DNA of 64,000 nt. It comes from Saposhnikovia divaricata (taxonomy: Eukaryota > Streptophyta > Magnoliopsida > Apiales > Apiaceae). The notes under the pieces were generated by a model. The model made no database searches. It was not told the origin of the DNA and saw nothing but the letters and a program-made list of their open reading frames with translations. How positions within the stretch are numbered: the stretch's first letter is position 1; each line of letters begins with the position of its first letter. Position numbers and translations under genes: made by a program. This document shows positions 1 to 9,895 of this stretch, piece by piece. The stretch spans positions 102,050,501-102,114,500 of the forward strand of contig CM071598.1 of NCBI GenBank assembly GCA_036435485.1, read 5' to 3'.

Positions 1-1810
1 TTCCATTTCTATTCTTGTTTGACACTTTCTTTTTCTCAACAGATTTTAACTCCTTCAATTTATGTTTGAGTTGTTTATCTGTCATTGAACCAATGTTAAC
101 CTGATTAACACTAGTTTTTACTGGTTTACTATTGACAGCTTCTTTTTCATTCTCAGACAAAAATTTACTGGTTCCATGAACAAATTTAGTTCTGACTTTA
201 ACTTGATTTTGAAATCTAAGTTCGTCTTCCTCATTATAACCTAGACCAACAGTGTCTGTTTGAAAAATCTGTTGAGTGTCCTTTCCAGAATTAGTCCAAG
301 TCCTAATTTTCTTATTTGCTTCCTCCAACTCAGATTCTAGTTGTTTATATTTCTGAAGCAAAATCTGTTCTTTGCAAACAGCATCATCTCTCTCTTTCTG
401 AACTTGTTGCATGTTTTCAAGTTTCTCTTCAACAAGTTTATTTCTCTCTTTAAGTTCAGAATTTTCAGCTTTTATCCTCTCATTTTCTAAAGTCTGATCC
501 CTATAACTTATATGCAATGACTTAAGAAAGATTCTTAATTGAGCAATGTCATCAATATTATAAGCATAGGTAGTTGGAGGTACCTGATTTTCAGAGGATT
601 CTGATTCAGTAGTAGCCATGAGAGCATAGTTCACTTCTTCATCAGAATCTGAAGTATCTGCCCAATCTCTGCCTTTAGTGTAGAGTACCTTTCCAGTTTT
701 ACCCTTCTTGCACTCAGGAGCATAGTGACCCATCTCCTTACACTTGTAGCATTGAATTTCAGACTTATCCTTCTTCCCTTTAGAGTCTCTCTTATCAGAC
801 TTCCTGTAGCTTTTCCTGTCTTCATTTGAATCCCTAGAAAACCTTTTTCCTTTCTTGAAATTCTTGAAGCCCATTTTCTTGAAAGTTTTCACCATCAGCA
901 CAGCCATTTTTCTCATCTCTTCTTCATCATCCTCAGAGTCAGATGATTCAGAAGAGTTTGAATCATAATCTGAGTTTGGTGAATCACTTTCTGAGTGTAT
1001 GACCAAAGCTTTTCCCTTCATTTTCTTTCTTGATGCCTCTTTCTTCTGAGGCTTCTCTTCAACATTAAGAGCAACTGACTTTCCTTTTCTATTTAATCTC
1101 CTGTTTCTCTGCTCCATTTCCAATTCATAAGTTTTGAGCAGTCCATAAATTTCATCAATCTCTGTTTCAGCAAGATCATAGTTGTCTCTAATAGTGGTTG
1201 TTTTCACATCCCACTTTTCAGGTAGAGAAAGAAGAAACTTGAGATTCGAGTCTTCTAGATCATACTCTTTGTTGACCAATGACAGATCATTAATCAGTTT
1301 ACAGAATCTATCAAATGTTTCTGTCATGGTCTCTTCAGGTTTAGCCTCAAAATGCTCATACTCTTGTGTGAGTATGTTTCTCCTATTCTTCTTAATAGCT
1401 GCAGTTCCTTGACACCTTACTTCAAGTGCATCCCATATCTCTTTTGCAGTGGTGCAGTTAATGACTTTGTTAGACATGACATTGTCTAAGGCACTGTGAA
1501 GTAAATGCCTAACCTTTGCATCCTTAGCAATTGATGATAGATCTTCAGGAGTCATGTCCTTCTTTTCCTTTGGAACCATTTTTGCTGCTTCACCAGCAAC
1601 TGCAACAGATAGCTTTGTAGGATTGTGAGGACCTTCATAAATCCTGTCAAGATATTCTGGATCTGTAGCCTCCAGAAACATAGTCATCTTGACCTTCCAC
1701 GTAGCATACTCTAATGGCCTCAGAATAGGAACCCTGATTGGTTCATAACGACTCACAGTAGTAGGAGCCTTTTCAGAAACAGTAGGTGTTGGTGGAGGAA
1801 TTTCTGACAT
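1..1810 (-). CDS. gag: copia Gag (start of Gag-Pol), partial at window edge
   Basis: Gag coats the retrotransposon RNA and builds the cytoplasmic particle. The ATG at 1810-1808 is the first start after the primer site, and I find no stop from there to base 1, so more than 600 residues are open. The N-terminal third reads like the UBN2/DUF4219-type copia gag. A CCHC knuckle, CYKCKEMGHYAPEC, is encoded at about 755-714. Upstream of it is an acidic Ser/Asp/Glu stretch, and downstream a Lys/Glu-rich region that looks like coiled coil (about 560-300). Protease, integrase and RT would lie to the left of the window. The open frame suggests a fairly recent insertion. Confidence 0.85.
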   Translation of the reverse strand, partial: MSEIPPPTPTVSEKAPTTVSRYEPIRVPILRPLEYATWKVKMTMFLEATDPEYLDRIYEGPHNPTKLSVAVAGEAAKMVPKEKKDMTPEDLSSIAKDAKVRHLLHSALDNVMSNKVINCTTAKEIWDALEVRCQGTAAIKKNRRNILTQEYEHFEAKPEETMTETFDRFCKLINDLSLVNKEYDLEDSNLKFLLSLPEKWDVKTTTIRDNYDLAETEIDEIYGLLKTYELEMEQRNRRLNRKGKSVALNVEEKPQKKEASRKKMKGKALVIHSESDSPNSDYDSNSSESSDSEDDEEEMRKMAVLMVKTFKKMGFKNFKKGKRFSRDSNEDRKSYRKSDKRDSKGKKDKSEIQCYKCKEMGHYAPECKKGKTGKVLYTKGRDWADTSDSDEEVNYALMATTESESSENQVPPTTYAYNIDDIAQLRIFLKSLHISYRDQTLENERIKAENSELKERNKLVEEKLENMQQVQKERDDAVCKEQILLQKYKQLESELEEANKKIRTWTNSGKDTQQIFQTDTVGLGYNEEDELRFQNQVKVRTKFVHGTSKFLSENEKEAVNSKPVKTSVNQVNIGSMTDKQLKHKLKELKSVEKKKVSNKNRNG

Positions 1811-1855
1811 GATTATTGTTGTGTTTGGATCTTAACCTGTAATAAAGTAACAGAT

Positions 1856-1869
1856 TGGCTCTGATACCA
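1856..1869 (-). other. Primer binding site, initiator tRNA-Met type
   Basis: The minus strand reads TGGTATCAGAGCCA two bases inside the LTR edge. This is the standard plant retrotransposon primer site complementary to the 3' end of initiator tRNA-Met. Confidence 0.92.
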
Positions 1870-1871
1870 CT

Positions 1872-2470
1872 TGTTAGGCCGAATACACAAATAATAATCA
1901 ACTTTGTATGAGAGATTAACAAGTAAAAGCTTTTATGCAAAAAAAACTTCTGGTATTTCAAACCCTCTTCGTGATGTAAAATATCACAAAGAGCTGCTAG
2001 GTTACAATAATGATAATTCGTTATCGATACCCTTCTAGGGTTAACCTATCTGTATTTATATAACATACAGCTACGATACAATCTCTAATTGATATTCCTA
2101 ATAATCAGCTATACAATGATATCAATTACAGATTGTCACACGTCTCCTATGTCAACTCGATCTCTTTGATAGCTATCCAATCTTCAAAGATATCGCTTCC
2201 ATAATTAATCTTTAATCACTGTTGAACAGTAGACGCGCTTCCTCCAGACAGAGTTTAACAAACTCTGTCGAGCTTCCAACTGTCAGAGTTTACACAAACT
2301 CTGACTACTTCCAGCTAAACTCTGATAACTCCCTGTAACACTTAAACACTGATCAAAACACATCAATTATATTTAACATATCTCTATATTGCTCATATTC
2401 TGTGATGCAGGTTCATCTACATGAAATTCTGTATTCTCACATGTTTAGTCATAAGGTTGTAAACCCAACA
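1872..2470 (-). repeat. 5' LTR of the copia element
   Basis: A 599-bp LTR. On the minus strand it starts TGTTGGGTTT and ends GGCCTAACA next to the primer site, giving canonical TG...CA termini with a short inverted repeat (TGTTRG/CYAACA). The partner LTR is outside the window, so the outer edge at 2470 rests on the terminal motif alone. Confidence 0.78.
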
Positions 2471-4140
2471 ACTTTTATCCCAGACTACAGTCAAACTCAA
2501 ACACATTCTATTTTACCCCCTAAATAGAAGTAACCTATCAGACTAGAGGTCACCAGGGAGTAACTGCACTTGATGCAGAAAACAAGGATGTGTGGGATAT
2601 TCAGTTGGAGAGTCACTACCTTATACACTATCCAAAATATTTCATATGCACAAAGTGAGATTGCACACACCAAGGATGAATTGACGGAAACCTGTAATCC
2701 AACCATTTTACGGTTAGGATTATAAGTTAAAGGTTCTTTAATGAATCAAGAGTCTTCACAGACCTCGAGAGAAGGTATTGATCTCAAATGCAAAATTCAA
2801 CAAGATCATTATCTAACTCCCCAGAGGGAACATCTCTGGATCCTACGGGTAACGGATCCGACATAGGTGCGGATCGGCAACTTGTGAACTATGATTCAGA
2901 TTTTACCTGATGAGTTTAACAAGGTGATGTCTTCACAGACATTAGAAGGGAATCTTGATCTCAATGCTAAATTTATAGATCATTGTTTACTTTCTCAGAA
3001 TTCAAATCTGAAAACCCTAAAAAGGGAAATTAGCAACTTGTAGATTATGACTCAGATTCGTCTGACGAGTCCAACGAGGATTTGGGATTTGCGAACTCCC
3101 ATTGCACCACCACTGACCTCTTTAGAAGGGGCTATGGTGATTTTTCCTTGCAGGTACACTAAAGGATGTTGGAGCAATGAGTGAAACACTAGTGAGCAAG
3201 AGTGTAAACACAGAGAGAAGTGAGACACTCAACACAAATGAGTGGAGAGAAGAGTGAAACACTTGTGAGGTACACTAAACACTATCACACACTCACAGTG
3301 AGGAAGAAAATGAAACTTCCTTTCTAAAAAAGCCTTATCAATTGATTTCAATGTACTCTAACGATTGGTATAAATTGGTAACAATTTGGTATCAACTACT
3401 TCGTCAATTAGTTGAATGGAGGATTCCTCAACTAAGGGGGAGAGATATATTGAAAAAGATATATTCAAGCTTAAATCTTACCTTAGTAGGATATACTCAA
3501 CTAAGGGGGAGAAGTATTGGGGTACAAGTAAAAGAAGAGTGAGTTAGAAAGGGGGAGCATTAAAGACTGTGCTTAGAATGAGAAGCAAGTCTAGTTTCTA
3601 AGGGGGAGCCTTAGATGAAGAAGCAAAAGAACTTTCATTTGTTATGAATGTGGAGATATAAGGAGAATTACATCACAATACTATTCTATTAGTCTTTCAA
3701 TGTACTATGTATAAAGGCTAAGTGGAAGAGTAGTAAATTCACCAGAAGTTATAGAAATGGTATTGATTAACCATTGTCTATATAGTAGGAACAACTGTTT
3801 TTCTTTAGTGAGAAAAGCTGTGTCAGAAATGGGAAGTGGTTGTAAATCAAGAACTGTTGATAATCACCAATGTAAGAAGTGAAGGATTATCAGGCAGAGA
3901 TATGAAGAATCAGAAATGAAGATGAGTTATCTATTGAAGATCAGTTCAGTGCTAGAGGAACAATCATCTATCATTTCATCAACTGAAGATTCTGGAATTG
4001 TTAAATCTAAACCAGAGATTTTTTTTTTGTATTATTTACTTAATTCTTAAAAGTTTTATCTTTTTCTTGTTTAGGTGAGGTAGTTGAGTTATCCTCTAGG
4101 TATTTGCTTGTTATTGTCTAACAAACAAATAGGGGGAGAT
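2471..4140 (+). pseudogene. Decayed 3' internal region of the Sirevirus-like element
   Basis: No long reading frame survives. The stretch 2750-3100 contains two diverged copies of a block of roughly 170 bases. Each begins with gtcttcacagac, is followed by a GAT CTC AAT-like stretch, and later contains a gcaacttgt...gattatgactcagat-like stretch, so it looks like an old internal duplication. From 3,900 to 4,020 there is Ser/Glu-rich coding-like sequence. In Sireviruses the extra ORF (env-like) lies at this position, but the identity of this remnant cannot be shown from what is left. Confidence 0.5.
3434..4140 (+). promoter_or_regulatory. Multiplied polypurine tracts (five AAGGGGGAG-class copies)
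   Basis: The AAGGGGGAG motif occurs at 3434-3442, 3503-3511, 3549-3557 and 3600-3608. A fifth copy (TAGGGGGAG) lies at 4130-4138, next to the LTR. The last one is the likely plus-strand priming site. The upstream copies match the multiplied-tract arrangement described for Sireviruses. Confidence 0.8.
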
Positions 4141-4711
4141 TGAAAGGCATATGATGTAGCCTATTTGTATTTCGAGGATACAACTCAACTTAAACAAGAT
4201 TGTATTAGTAAATAGTATATAGACTGTCACAAGGAATCTCAGATTGTATTATCTGTCAGAAGAAAAAGATCAAGGTCAATCTACAGACTTGAAGAATTAC
4301 AACATTGAAAGAAGTTCAGACATCTGATCAAGCCTCAGTGAAGTATTCGTTAAAGAAGTGGATTCATTTAAAATGACAGAGATTTCGACAGTGACAGAGA
4401 CAGTACAGAAGAATTAAATTGAGAGAGAAGAGAAAAGAAAAGGAACCAGATTTTAAAGTCAATATATGAAGAACAGTCATTGCGGTTAGTCACTCATGAA
4501 CCAGACAGTACATCGAGTGTCAACATTAAACAGTGGTTGTTTATCATTAACTTCAGTGGTTAAAGCTATCATGACTGGTATGGGAAGAAATCATTGTGCA
4601 AGCAACAGAGGTACTAAATTAATTAACCACAATGGTTTTGCAATCAAGACTGGCTAAGGAATAATCTTTGTGGAGGATTAGATTTATCAAAACATGGAAG
4701 ATCACAAGGGT

Positions 4712-4990
4712 TATGCTATCAAGGAGGTATATTAATTTATCTTAATTAATTAAGTCATTTGAATTATTTATTTGATAAATTAATTCTATCCGAATTAATT
4801 TATTCAGTAAATTATTTAAAAGATTAATTAAGTTAGAATTAATATAATTATGCTGTCAAGGAGGTATATTAATTTTCTCTTAATTAATTAAGTCATTTGA
4901 TTTATTTATTTGATAAATTAATTCTATTGGAATTAATTTATTCAATAAATTAATTAAAAGATTAATTAAGTTGGAATTAATATAATTATA
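4712..4990 (+). repeat. Tandem duplication of an AT-rich block of about 137 bp in the LTR
   Basis: Two adjacent copies each begin with a tatgct-tcaaggaggtatatt stretch, pass through ttaattaattaagtcatttga and end with gaattaatataatta. They differ at scattered bases. A third, weaker relative continues to about 5,110. Confidence 0.75.
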
Positions 4991-5213
4991 AAAAGACTTC
5001 ATATTAATTGTCTTTTAATTAAATTAAATTAGTTGGCTAATTTAATTTATAAATTAATTCAATCAAAATTAATTTATTCTTTAAATTAATCAATTAATTA
5101 ATTAAATCAGAATTAATATGAAAAAGAAATAGTTATTTAAATGATTTTTATAAATCATTTGATTAATTATAAGCTGAAAAATATGATAATATAACTATCA
5201 AATGATAGTTATA

Positions 5214-5460
5214 CCGATAGTCATATTTAGTTCAAAGTGTGACAGTTATATTTAGTTCAAAGTGTGACAGTCATATTTAGTTCAAAGTGTGACAGTCATA
5301 TTCAGTTCAAAAGCTGACAGTCATATTCAGTTCAAAAGCTGACAGTCATATTCAGTTCAAAAGCTGACAGTCATATTCAGTTCAAACTGGATAGTCATAT
5401 TTCATTCAAGAGGACAGGCTGGATAGTTATACCGATAGTTATATTGGACTGGATAGTCAT
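5214..5460 (+). repeat. Short tandem array in the LTR upstream of its TATA box
   Basis: About eight imperfect copies of a 25-28-bp unit of the form gacagtcatatt(t/c)agttcaaa. The first copies carry gtgt and the later ones agct before gacag. The array ends about 120 bases before the TATA box, a typical place for LTR enhancer repeats. Confidence 0.8.
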
Positions 5461-5582
5461 ACCGAAAGTTATATTTAAAGAGACAGTCATATTACATTCA
5501 TTCGATAGTCACACCGAATGTCATATTAGTGTTAACTGATTGTTATATCAGTTAAAACAAAGCAATATGACTATGGCTGTGT

Positions 5583-5590
5583 TATATAAA
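5583..5590 (+). promoter_or_regulatory. TATA box of the Sirevirus-like LTR
   Basis: TATATAAA sits in a GC-richer setting followed by a leader with repeated gaagcagc-like segments. Transcription would start near 5,615 on the plus strand. Confidence 0.65.
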
Positions 5591-6197
5591 GCAGCAGAAT
5601 GCAGAAGAACTGGAAGCAGCCGATCATAACAGAAGAAAAACACAGCAGCATTCATCTTTCTCTCTCAAATATTCCAAGAACACAAGAACTGATTATTTTC
5701 TGTAAAATCAAGTTCAACACCTTTGTAATATTTTATCCGGTGGAACTTGTTTATTTATTGTTCTTGTACTACTAGCGAATTAAGTTTCCTAGTTCTAATC
5801 TTGATTTTTATTAACTAAATTAGAAAAGTTCATGTCGAATTTTCTAAATTAGTTTTTATCAACTTGATTAATTTCTGTACTGAAATTGTAACACCCATCA
5901 AGTTAATATATTGTTATATTCAACTTGAAATTTGTTATATTATTCCGCACAAAATATTCGTTTAAGTGAAAATTGTTTAACGAATAAATTTTGATAAATT
6001 GGTATAGATTGTATTCAACCCCCCCTTCTACAATCTTATTGGACCTAACATGACCCTTCTTATACCCATTGTCAACTAAAAGATTCAAAGTTTTTAGAAG
6101 AACATAATTGTGAGGTTTTATTGTTCGGTCGTTAATTTTCTCTTGGTGAAATGTTGTTTGTTTGTTAAATTGTGTAACTCTTTTTGTTTATTTTCAG

Positions 6198-7382
6198 TGG
6201 CAGGACCATCTTTAGAGAAAATCCTCTGTAACGGAGTCCCTGGAGACATGAATCAAGTTTTGGCTTTGCTCGCTAAGAGGTCGGTTGCGACTCAATCAGG
6301 TCAAGGTGCGAGTTCTTCGAAGGCGACGAAGTCACCTGGTGTTGCTAAGGCCGTTAATGATCCTAATCCTGAGTCCGTTGTTGAGGTACTTGATGGTAGC
6401 AGCGAACTGATGCCACGTTCCAGTAAGAGAAACCGTGGCGGGGATGATGATGGCTCTCGCCGAACTGTTTTAAGAAGAACTCTAGATCCAGCTCGCTTTG
6501 GTTCAGGTAAGTCTCTCACTATTACTGGAGTTCGCAAGGATTCTCTCCCCCTATATTGCAAGGTTCTAGTCCTGTCCCTCCTCTTCAAATCGAGGTGCAA
6601 CCGAATGAGAAGTGGTCTTCCGGATTGAACTTTCCTGTGCAAGTTTTCAAGGCATTCAATTTGCCGCAAGATTTTAACTCTTATGTTGATAAGACTCGAG
6701 ATGAGATTGCTGAGCGTTGTTTAGCTCGTGGGGGCCGGGTAACCTGTCTACTCAACGCTATTAATTTTCTATTTTAGTCTTTATTTATTTTCCCTTTTTG
6801 TGTAATTTGCTTGATGATGTTTTCTTTACTTTTGTGTTTTGTGTTGTTTCACAGTTCTTGGCAGATATTGCTCACATTGTTGGGGATTATCGAGCTGATG
6901 TTGATAGGCAATGGAAAGAGGGTGGTGCTCGTGAGCTAGCTGATTTGAAGAATTAAAAGGTCGTTGCTGAACGTCGTGTTGAAGAGTTGATGAAGCGAGA
7001 GGCTGAGTGTACTGACGAGTTAAAGAAGTTGAAGCTAGAGAACGAGAAGGTAAAAGAAGTTACTGACTCTAGGGCTAAAGAGGTCAATGAGCTAAAAGAG
7101 CGAGTCGTTTCTGGAAGCAAGGAGTTGGATGCCACAAAGAGTGAGTTGTCCATTTTGAAGGGTGCAAATGAAGTTTTTGAGAAAAGTATTGCTGAATTGA
7201 AGTTGGATTTGGAGAAGAGTATTGACGATGTGGCCCAAGGAATTGGGACTGGTTATCAAAGCTGCTATGATCGTTTAAAAGAGGTCGGGATTGACCTGTC
7301 TGGTCATAGCTTTGATGATTACTGTGTTGACTTAGCGAAGACCCTTCCAAACAACGCCGACGTCATGAACCCTGACAGCTAA
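6198..7382 (+). pseudogene. Antisense intron-containing gene of element D (coiled-coil protein), partial
   Basis: It runs opposite to D's gag-pol, between integrase and the missing 3' LTR, where Tat elements (Retand type) are known to carry extra antisense ORFs. Three exons fit plant splice sites: 6198-6506 (acceptor ttttcag, donor gtaagt), 6563-6738, and 6855-7382 with its stop at 7380. The frame is kept across both introns. The first exon product is Ser/Lys-rich and basic. The last encodes about 110 residues of Lys/Glu heptad-like coiled coil, then a short C-terminal domain containing YQSCYDRLKEVG. One in-frame TAA at 6954 interrupts it. Upstream exons are lost beyond the insertion at 6050. 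I cannot assign a function. Origin as a captured host gene is possible. Confidence 0.65.
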
Positions 7383-8190
7383 GTGAAGGTGGGGAATGCC
7401 CCATTGATTATGTAATTTCTGAATTTTAGCCTTTTCTAAACTTTTAGTTTCGTATGTTTTTGGAATTGTCCTAATTTCCCCCGTATTTGGTATCTGTTAT
7501 GATTGAATTTATCCTTGGTGGAACTATTATGCATGCTTTCATTATATTACTTTTCATTAGGATTGACTCTCCCCTCTTTTTTTTTATGCTGCTAGATTTC
7601 GTTTCTAAAGTATAGTTTTAACACATCCTTTTGCTTAATAGTAGCAATGTGAATTGGGTGCATCGTCATCATGCTTGTTTTACTTCAAAGAGAATGAATA
7701 TAGTAAGGATTCATCCGTCAAGGATAAATTTAAACGTCATTTGATTGACTTTACCTTTTTTCTTCTAAAACTAGACATCTCCGAAAGAAGGATATACCTT
7801 ATTAATTGATGTATTTAAGGTTTTCGAGGTATTGTGTAGTTAATCATCTTGTGAAGTCGGTATTCACAAAGTGAAATTCATAGCTTTATCATTTTAGAAC
7901 AAGATATGTCTTGCTGTACCTCTGAATTTAAAACGAATGTGGACTTATATTTATTCTTAGAAATTTGGCTAATTGCCTTAGAAATTTTTTCAATATCAGT
8001 GTATTGATGACAACTGACATATTATAATTTGCAATTCAAGCAAGGAGTTGTGACAAACTTTTATTTGATAATAAATTAAAATAGGGTGGAGGGGCTAAAA
8101 TGGGATCCTCACTTCTAATCCTTTTCATCTTATCAATTTCATAGGCGGATAAGGAATAAAGTTTGTCACTGTTTAAGAGATAAAATACAA
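7383..8190. other. Spacer of element D between antisense gene and integrase
   Basis: AT-rich DNA without a supported reading frame. The left end would hold the 3' untranslated region of the antisense gene. The right end would hold that of the minus-strand integrase, whose last codons lie near 8191. No LTR edge is visible here, consistent with D continuing to the left. Confidence 0.5.
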
Positions 8191-9418
8191 TTACTGGTAA
8201 AATTTCTTCAAGTTGATACCATTCCACGCATTCTTAATCAGCTCACCATCGAGTAGGGCTAACTCGTACGTGCCTGGGCGAATAACTTTTGAAATCTTGT
8301 TTGGGCCTTCCCATTGAGCCTTTAGCTTACCTGCCACTGTAGGTTGGGACGAAGCGGATTCTCGTAAGACTAGGTCATTGACTTTGAAATCTCTTGACTT
8401 CACTCGCTTGTTAAAGTACTCTGCAACTTTGCCCTGGTACTTGACAACAGCTGAGGTCGCTTCTTTCCTGACCTTTTCCAAGAGGTCGTTGTCGAGTCGT
8501 ATGCCTTCGAGGGAATTTTGTTCATTAAAATTTTCGATCCTTGGAGATTCTAAGCTCACCTCGACGGGAATTACAGCATCTTTGCCATATGCGAGTCTAA
8601 AAGGCGTTTCGCCTGTCGCAGTTCGTGGGGTCGTTCTATAAGACCATAGAACATTGGGCAGCTCATCGACCCACTTGCGAGCTTGATCTTGCAACCTTTT
8701 CTTAAGCCCTTGGAGAATTATCCTGTTGGATACCACGACCTGCCCACTGGCTTATGGATAAGCGACTGATGCTTTAAGGTGTTTCACTTTTAATTCTTTC
8801 AACATCGAACCAAATTTCTCACCAACGAACTGGGTTCCATTGTCCGTAACAACCGACCTGGGAATTCCGAAATGAAAGACTATATGTTCCATGACAAATT
8901 CAATCATTTCTTTCTCTCTGATTCTTGCTAACGGCTTCGCCTCGATCCATTTTGTTGAATAGCCTATGGTTACGACTATGAACTGAAGTTGATTTCTGGC
9001 TTTTGGGAATGGCCCTACGATATCAATTCCCCATTGAAAGAAAGGGCAGGGACTGAGTATTGGAGACAAAAGTTGTGTAGGTTTATGACTGATTGTGCTG
9101 TATAGCTGATAAGACGGACATTTTTTCACAAAGTTGTCAGAATCTTTCCTTGTTGTCGGCCAGTATAAGCCTTGTCTTATTATCTTATGTGCCAAGCTCT
9201 TGCCACCCAGGTGCTCTCCGCAAATTCCCATATGAACTTCAATAATTGCTATTTCTGCCTCTTCTGGAGCAAGGCAACGAAGAAGGGGTTCCATCAGAGC
9301 TCGTCTGTACAACCTAGCATCTTTTACACAATAGTTTCTCGCCCTGTATCAGCGATCTAGCTTCGTTTTTGTCCTCTGGCAACTGATTCTTAACGATGTA
9401 GTCGAGGAAGGGAACTCA
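8191..9418 (-). pseudogene. pol: Tat integrase of element D, broken
   Basis: Integrase joins the cDNA to host DNA. Visible parts are the zinc-binding N-terminal region, the catalytic core (GIDIVGPFPKA, VTDNGTQFVGEKF and the helix with NRIILQGLKKRL) and the C-terminal segment (about 8400-8200). Damage: the second Cys of the N-terminal CX2C is a Tyr (KCPSYQ), a stop at about 8750 splits the core before the catalytic Glu region, and the start of the domain near 9313-9418 is out of frame. It cannot make a working enzyme. Confidence 0.85.
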
Positions 9419-9895
9419 CTAGTCAGATTTCGACGAGATGTTGTGTATCGCAGCTGGTTCAACTATTGGAGATTGAAGTGTTTCTACATAGACTGGCTCG
9501 CCATTTGTAATGATCGAGGACGATGCCAATTTGGATAAGGCGTCTGCCCATTGATTATCTGATCTATAAATATTTGTTATTTTCCATGAAGTAAACCTCG
9601 CAAGAAGGTTTTGGGCTCGACCAAGATAAGTTGCCATTCTATCGCTATGAGCTTGAAACTCCCCTGATATCTGCCTCACTACAAGTTGTGAGTCACTATA
9701 GACGTCGATGACGTCCACTTCAAGGCTTATCGCGAGATTCAATCCTGCTATCATGGCCTCATATTCGGCCTCGTTGTTTGTTGCTTGGAAAGCAAAAGTG
9801 ATGGCTTGTTGGACTTTAAATCCTTCTGGGCTGATCAATATAATTCCTGCTCCGCTTGATTATGAGGTCGATGACCCATCCACATAAAGGACCCA
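9419..9895 (-). pseudogene. pol: Second (archaeal-type) RNase H of element D
   Basis: The acidic catalytic motifs are readable in order: LYVDGSS (about 9900-9880), NNEAEYEAM (about 9780-9750) and VYSDSQLV (about 9700-9680). An in-frame stop at about 9858-9860 interrupts the frame just after the first motif, and another (TAG) ends it at 9419-9421. The placement between the RT-linked RNase H and integrase identifies the Tat lineage. Confidence 0.85.

Larger units (their letters stand above)
1..2470 (-). mobile_element. Ty1/copia LTR retrotransposon, 5' part (LTR, primer site, gag), cut by window edge
   Basis: Reading on the minus strand the order is 5' LTR (2470 to 1872), primer binding site (1869 to 1856), a short leader of about 60 bases and an open gag frame that runs off the left edge. 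The gag has a CCHC zinc knuckle followed by a long charged region, as in Sirevirus-like copia elements. On the right it abuts the 3' region of a plus-strand Sirevirus-like element, so it appears to be nested in that element. The candidate 5-bp target duplication is ACTTT at 2471-2475. Its partner lies outside the window, so it cannot be confirmed. Confidence 0.88.
2471..6050 (+). mobile_element. Sirevirus-like Ty1/copia element, 3' part (decayed internal region and 3' LTR)
   Basis: Plus-strand orientation is given by repeated polypurine tracts (AAGGGGGAG class) ending at 4140, directly followed by a long LTR to 6050. Multiplied polypurine tracts before the 3' LTR are a known hallmark of Sireviruses. 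Its 5' part is outside the window, beyond the copia element nested in it at 2470/2471. On the right it interrupts the antisense gene of Tat element D inside an intron. The base after the LTR starts TGACC, a candidate 5-bp target duplication. Confidence 0.75.
4141..6050 (+). repeat. 3' LTR of the Sirevirus-like element
   Basis: About 1.9 kb, starting TGAAAGGCAT right after the polypurine tract and ending GGACCTAACA. It contains an AT-rich duplicated block (4712-4990), a short tandem array (5214-5460), a TATA box at 5583 and a run of C near the end. The left edge is inferred from the polypurine tract. The terminal inverted repeat is only TG/CA, so the edge is moderately sure. Confidence 0.7.

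Noticed and set aside
5214..5460. CRISPR-like array
   Set aside because: Units are adjacent and imperfect without unique spacers, and lie in a plant LTR.
6198..7382. Host protein-coding gene
   Set aside because: It lies within element D in the position known for antisense ORFs of Tat elements and has an internal stop; listed as an element gene with host capture as a remaining alternative.
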